In this document: positions 39,633 through 42,062 of the stretch, piece after piece
Numbering within the stretch: position 1 is the stretch's first letter
How the letters are laid out: the number at the start of each line of letters is the position of its first letter
Assembly: GCA_910586605.1 (NCBI GenBank)
Contig: CAJUJR010000014.1
Location: 1-42,062 of the forward strand
Length of the DNA: 42,062 nt
Origin: an uncultured Lachnospiraceae bacterium
Lineage (GTDB): Bacteria > Bacillota > Clostridia > Lachnospirales > Lachnospiraceae
Reading direction: 5' to 3'
Translations under genes and position numbers: made by a program
Notes under the pieces: model-generated
Databases searched by the model: none
Told to the model about the DNA's origin: nothing
What the model saw: the letters and a program-made list of their open reading frames with translations, nothing else

Positions 39633-40256
39633 CTACGATTCTTTTTCCTGGCAAAACATTTTTTTATCAAATTCTGGATTAAAATAATAATAATTCTTAG
39701 AATCTAGTTTTTGCTTTGTCATCTCCAACGCCTCACCAAAACGCTGAAAATGAACAATTTCCCTGGCACGGAGGAACTTTAAAGGCTCCCTTACATCAGG
39801 GTCCTCAATTACCCGCAAAAGGTTCTCATAAACTGTCCTAGCCTTTTGCTCTGCTGCCAAGTCTTCATATAAGTCAGCCATCGCATCGCCTTTCGACTGA
39901 AATTCCAATGACGTAAATGGGACTCCTGCTGCCGCCTGTGGCCACAGCCCCGCAGTATGGTCAATATAATAAGCGTCAAAACCGGCTGTTTTAGCTTCCT
40001 CTGGCGTAAGGTTTTTCGTAAGCTGGTAAACCATTGCACAGATAATTTCCATATGGTTAATTTCCTCTGTGCCAATATCTGTCATCAGCCCGCCTACCTT
40101 CTTAACCGGCATAGAGTACCGTTGCGCAAGATAACGCATGGAAGCAGACAACTCGCCGTCCGGCCCGCCATATTGGCTAATAATTAACTGCGCTGTTTTA
40201 GGGCAGGTTTTACGGATTTTAACAGGAAATTGTAAACGTTTTTCATAGCACCACAT
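39633..40256 (-). CDS. cotJC: Spore coat protein CotJC, manganese-catalase family
   Basis: 207 residues from the ATG at 40256 (MWCYEKRLQFPVKI), whose A is shared with the preceding TGA; AGGAGG is 9 bases upstream. It is a ferritin-like di-manganese catalase fold with ligand-type Glu/His in TDIGTEEINHMEII and REIVHFQRFGEAL. CotJC is a coat protein of spores, probably protecting against peroxide. It is co-translated with the fused CotJA-CotJB gene. Confidence 0.93.
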   Translation of the reverse strand: MWCYEKRLQFPVKIRKTCPKTAQLIISQYGGPDGELSASMRYLAQRYSMPVKKVGGLMTDIGTEEINHMEIICAMVYQLTKNLTPEEAKTAGFDAYYIDHTAGLWPQAAAGVPFTSLEFQSKGDAMADLYEDLAAEQKARTVYENLLRVIEDPDVREPLKFLRAREIVHFQRFGEALEMTKQKLDSKNYYYFNPEFDKKMFCQEKES

Positions 40257-40708
40257 CAGACATGCCCTCCTTCCCAAGGAACAGGGCCTTCTGCCCATCC
40301 ATAGTCCTCTGTATCCGGCGTACCGGTTATCATAGAACTTTGTGTTAATGGATTATATTGCTTTGCATAATCTGCCAACAGCCCTAGCCTTTTTTCGGTT
40401 AACTCTTTAAATAGTGCCAATCCATTTTTACAGCCTGGATGGGTATCTAAATAAAGTGTTAAGTCATTAATCGCAAAACTAACTGCATTTATTTGGTTTA
40501 ACTGTTTCGCCTGTTCTGACTGCCCTTCTGCATTACAGATAGAACATGGGATATTTTCTGCTTTATAAAATTCCAGGTTCAGGCAGGGAAAAATGGTTCC
40601 ATTTGATAATGCAGTTTCCAAATCATATGGCTCACACCACTCCTGCTGTGGGACAGATGCCATAGCAAGCGTTTCGCCAGTACTGCAGCAATTATCTAAA
40701 AAGCCCAT
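40256..40708 (-). CDS. CotJA-CotJB fusion spore coat protein
   Basis: 150 residues joining two normally separate proteins. Residues about 14-50 (LAMASVPQQEWCEPYDLETA, then LSNGTIFPCLNLEFYKA) match CotJA. Residues about 68-150 (INAVSFAINDLTLYLDTHPG through to a C-terminal PWEGG) match CotJB. Between them is a short CSICNAEGQ linker. AAAGGAGG lies before ATG. CotJA, CotJB and CotJC form one coat complex in Bacillus, so fusion preserves the partnership. Expected to be sporulation-controlled, but I could not point to a confident SigE box. Confidence 0.85.
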   Translation of the reverse strand: MGFLDNCCSTGETLAMASVPQQEWCEPYDLETALSNGTIFPCLNLEFYKAENIPCSICNAEGQSEQAKQLNQINAVSFAINDLTLYLDTHPGCKNGLALFKELTEKRLGLLADYAKQYNPLTQSSMITGTPDTEDYGWAEGPVPWEGGHV

Positions 40709-40801
40709 AAATGCCTCCTTTCAATGCCATTACACAACTAAAGGTTACATCATTTATTTTGGGCAGATAATATAGTTCTATGATACAAAATTTTTGGAAA
40801 A

Positions 40802-41683
40802 TTAATTAACAGGCCGCTGTACCAACTTATCGGCTTCTTTACAAATTTTTTGGAACTCCTCCCACTTTTCCTCTTTTGAATCCCCATGAATGCCATCAAG
40901 AACTTGCGCATAAGCCGCTGCCAAATGCCCTTCTTTCTCCCCAAAAAGCCATTCCTTTGGAAACTTTATACATTTCTCTTGAAATATCGTACCATACATG
41001 ACAAGAACTGCCATAAAGCCATTCAAATTATTTGGATGAAAATCATTTTCCATATGAAGCTCTTCATAATTATAAGACATTTCCGAAAGAGCATCTATCA
41101 TCTGCCCTTTTGGTACCAAGCCTATATGACTCTCTTTTAACTTCTGGTAATCAGAATCCTGCATTTGTTCATTGTCGCCGTCATACATATAATAGTAAAA
41201 AGACGCATCTTTTTTACACCATGCTACTAATTCCCGGATAGCCTTTAATGTTTCCATCCCCTGCCATCCGCCGTAATCCTGAAAAACTACAATATCCACT
41301 TTTTTCAGGCTTTTTTTAATTTCTTTTTTTCCTATAAATCCTCCTGCGGCATAATCGCTAAGACGGGCTCCTCCCCAGGTTAATTTTTCTACCGAAATTT
41401 TTCTTCCAAACCCTGCGGCATAATCTATAAAAAAATCTGCCTGGTTGCCATAATCAATCAAACTGTTTCCCACAAAGCAAACCCGTGTATTCTCTTGTTC
41501 TGTTTCCTGCTTTCTTGTATCAGAAGATGCCGGCAATGAAGTTTCACTCTCTTTCCCAACAGGAGAGGCGCTTTCTTTTTGTACCTCTGAAGCTGTTCCC
41601 CTGTTTCGCTCAGTTTTCCCACATCCTGCCATGGCAATGCAACATATCGCCAATAATACAATGACATTACATCTTTTCTTCAT
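40802..41683 (-). CDS. SGNH/GDSL-like lipoprotein
   Basis: 293 residues from the ATG at 41683 (AGGAAA upstream). A lipoprotein signal ends in the lipobox IAMAGC, so the protein is membrane-anchored outside. A Ser/Thr/Glu-rich linker (about 25-65) follows, then an SGNH-type fold: block I VCFVGNSLIDYGN, the Gly in WGGARLSDYA and the catalytic pair region ENDFHPNNLNG (Asp-x-x-His). It may be an esterase or deacetylase acting on wall or polysaccharide. The substrate is unknown. Confidence 0.78.
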   Translation of the reverse strand: MKKRCNVIVLLAICCIAMAGCGKTERNRGTASEVQKESASPVGKESETSLPASSDTRKQETEQENTRVCFVGNSLIDYGNQADFFIDYAAGFGRKISVEKLTWGGARLSDYAAGGFIGKKEIKKSLKKVDIVVFQDYGGWQGMETLKAIRELVAWCKKDASFYYYMYDGDNEQMQDSDYQKLKESHIGLVPKGQMIDALSEMSYNYEELHMENDFHPNNLNGFMAVLVMYGTIFQEKCIKFPKEWLFGEKEGHLAAAYAQVLDGIHGDSKEEKWEEFQKICKEADKLVQRPVN

Positions 41684-41801
41684 ATTTTCCTGTCCCTTCT
41701 TATATCTTCTTCCTGCTGCCACATATTATGTATCCCCCGTAAGCGGCGGCAAAGGCACGAAAGACAACGTAGATTGGCATGAATAGCACATCCTATAAAA
41801 C

Positions 41802-41841
41802 AAAAAATACCACAAAGTTCATCCCATAGAACTTTGCGGTA
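41802..41841 (-). terminator. Terminator of the tRNA-Gly gene
   Basis: Arms 41808-41820 and 41829-41841 pair fully (one G-U) around an 8-base loop. On the minus strand six T follow. Confidence 0.9.
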
Positions 41842-41851
41842 CTTCATAGCA

Positions 41852-41922
41852 AGCAGCTGACGGGAGTCGAACCCGCCTCCTCAGCTTGGGAAGCTGATAT
41901 ACTACCGATGTACTACAACTGC
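41852..41922 (-). tRNA. tRNA-Gly (anticodon CCC)
   Basis: 71 bases. The acceptor stem GCAGTTG pairs with CAGCTGC (one G-U), discriminator T. The D arm, the anticodon stem CAGC/GCTG with loop TTCCCAA (anticodon CCC, reading GGG) and the T arm with GTTCGACTC are all present. CCA is not encoded. It has its own promoter and terminator. Confidence 0.95.
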
Positions 41923-41941
41923 ATAACACCTTATGGACAAT

Positions 41942-41970
41942 ACTATACCACATTTTAGCAAGTTCGTCAA
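41942..41970 (-). promoter_or_regulatory. tRNA-Gly promoter
   Basis: On the minus strand TTGACG (41970-41965), 17-base spacer, TATAGT (41947-41942), also with TGG before the -10 (extended). Confidence 0.8.
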
Positions 41971-42008
41971 ATTAATTATTGCACTTTATAAAAAATTTAT
42001 ACTTTTAA

Positions 42009-42061
42009 GTTACTATTCACAGCCAATCGTAGCCGGACTTAAGGAAATAAAAAATATCTTC
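42009..42061. repeat. Terminal inverted repeat, right copy (family R3)
   Basis: Exact reverse complement of bases 1-53. Together with the partial internal copies it shows that the window ends inside a dispersed repeat. Confidence 0.85.
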
Positions 42062-42062
42062 C

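Noticed and set aside
1..42062. CRISPR array, prophage or integrative element
   Set aside because: No regularly spaced direct repeats, no cas, integrase, transposase or phage structural genes were seen; repeats present are dispersed palindromes.

Overview
The window looks like one low-GC contig from a spore-forming member of the Clostridia, most likely Lachnospiraceae. The evidence is the AT-rich Gram-positive gene style (AGGAGG-type ribosome sites, sigma-A promoters), sporulation genes (a SipL-type SPOCS/LysM protein, CwlD, CotJ), a small DUF4250 gene, MecA, a Bce-type ABC transporter and anaerobe-type ferredoxin and iron-alcohol dehydrogenase. The genus cannot be fixed from the sequence alone. 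The first 53 bases recur exactly, inverted, at 42009-42061, so both ends probably lie in a dispersed repeat where an assembly broke.

Left part (1-5.5 kb, minus strand): two ECF sigma factor operons stand in tandem. The first runs sigma, zinc-finger anti-sigma, two membrane proteins; the second runs sigma plus a one-TM putative anti-sigma. The two share a 14/16 promoter-like element and the same unusual TTG start arrangement. An orphan LytTR response regulator follows, diverging from ileS. Between it and the ECF operon lies a promoter-to-terminator stretch with no convincing gene, a small-RNA candidate.

5.6-20 kb: ileS (type-2-like) with a leader that can form alternative hairpins ending in an intrinsic terminator; a COG2509 FAD dehydrogenase; murG; a PAS/degenerate-GGDEF/EAL phosphodiesterase; a DUF4250 small gene; a GNAT acetyltransferase and chemotaxis receptor; sipL; ilvE. 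Several gaps hold palindromic repeats.

20-29 kb: a Sua5/TsaC - YwlE-like - RpiB cluster in the gene order of Bacillus ywlC-ywlE-ywlF, but the YwlE-like phosphatase has lost its P-loop arginine. Then CwlD, an SH3/GH18 protein, a small unknown gene with a structured leader, MecA, a DUF1858 protein, a 2[4Fe-4S] ferredoxin and an iron-containing alcohol dehydrogenase.

29-34 kb: a complete pantothenate-to-4'-phosphopantetheine block (panG-like, panB, panC, panD, coaBC). Its first gene is a DUF2520 protein in the place where ketopantoate reductase is needed.

34-42 kb: a cysteine hydrolase (isochorismatase/nicotinamidase fold) fused to a SARP/OmpR-type winged-helix DNA-binding domain, the most unusual protein here; a BceAB-type transporter with a perfect palindromic operator but no adjacent two-component system; a rubredoxin-like/glutamate-synthase FMN protein; a CotJ operon in which CotJA and CotJB are fused; an SGNH-type lipoprotein; and tRNA-Gly(CCC). 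No CRISPR array, phage, transposase or rRNA was seen.
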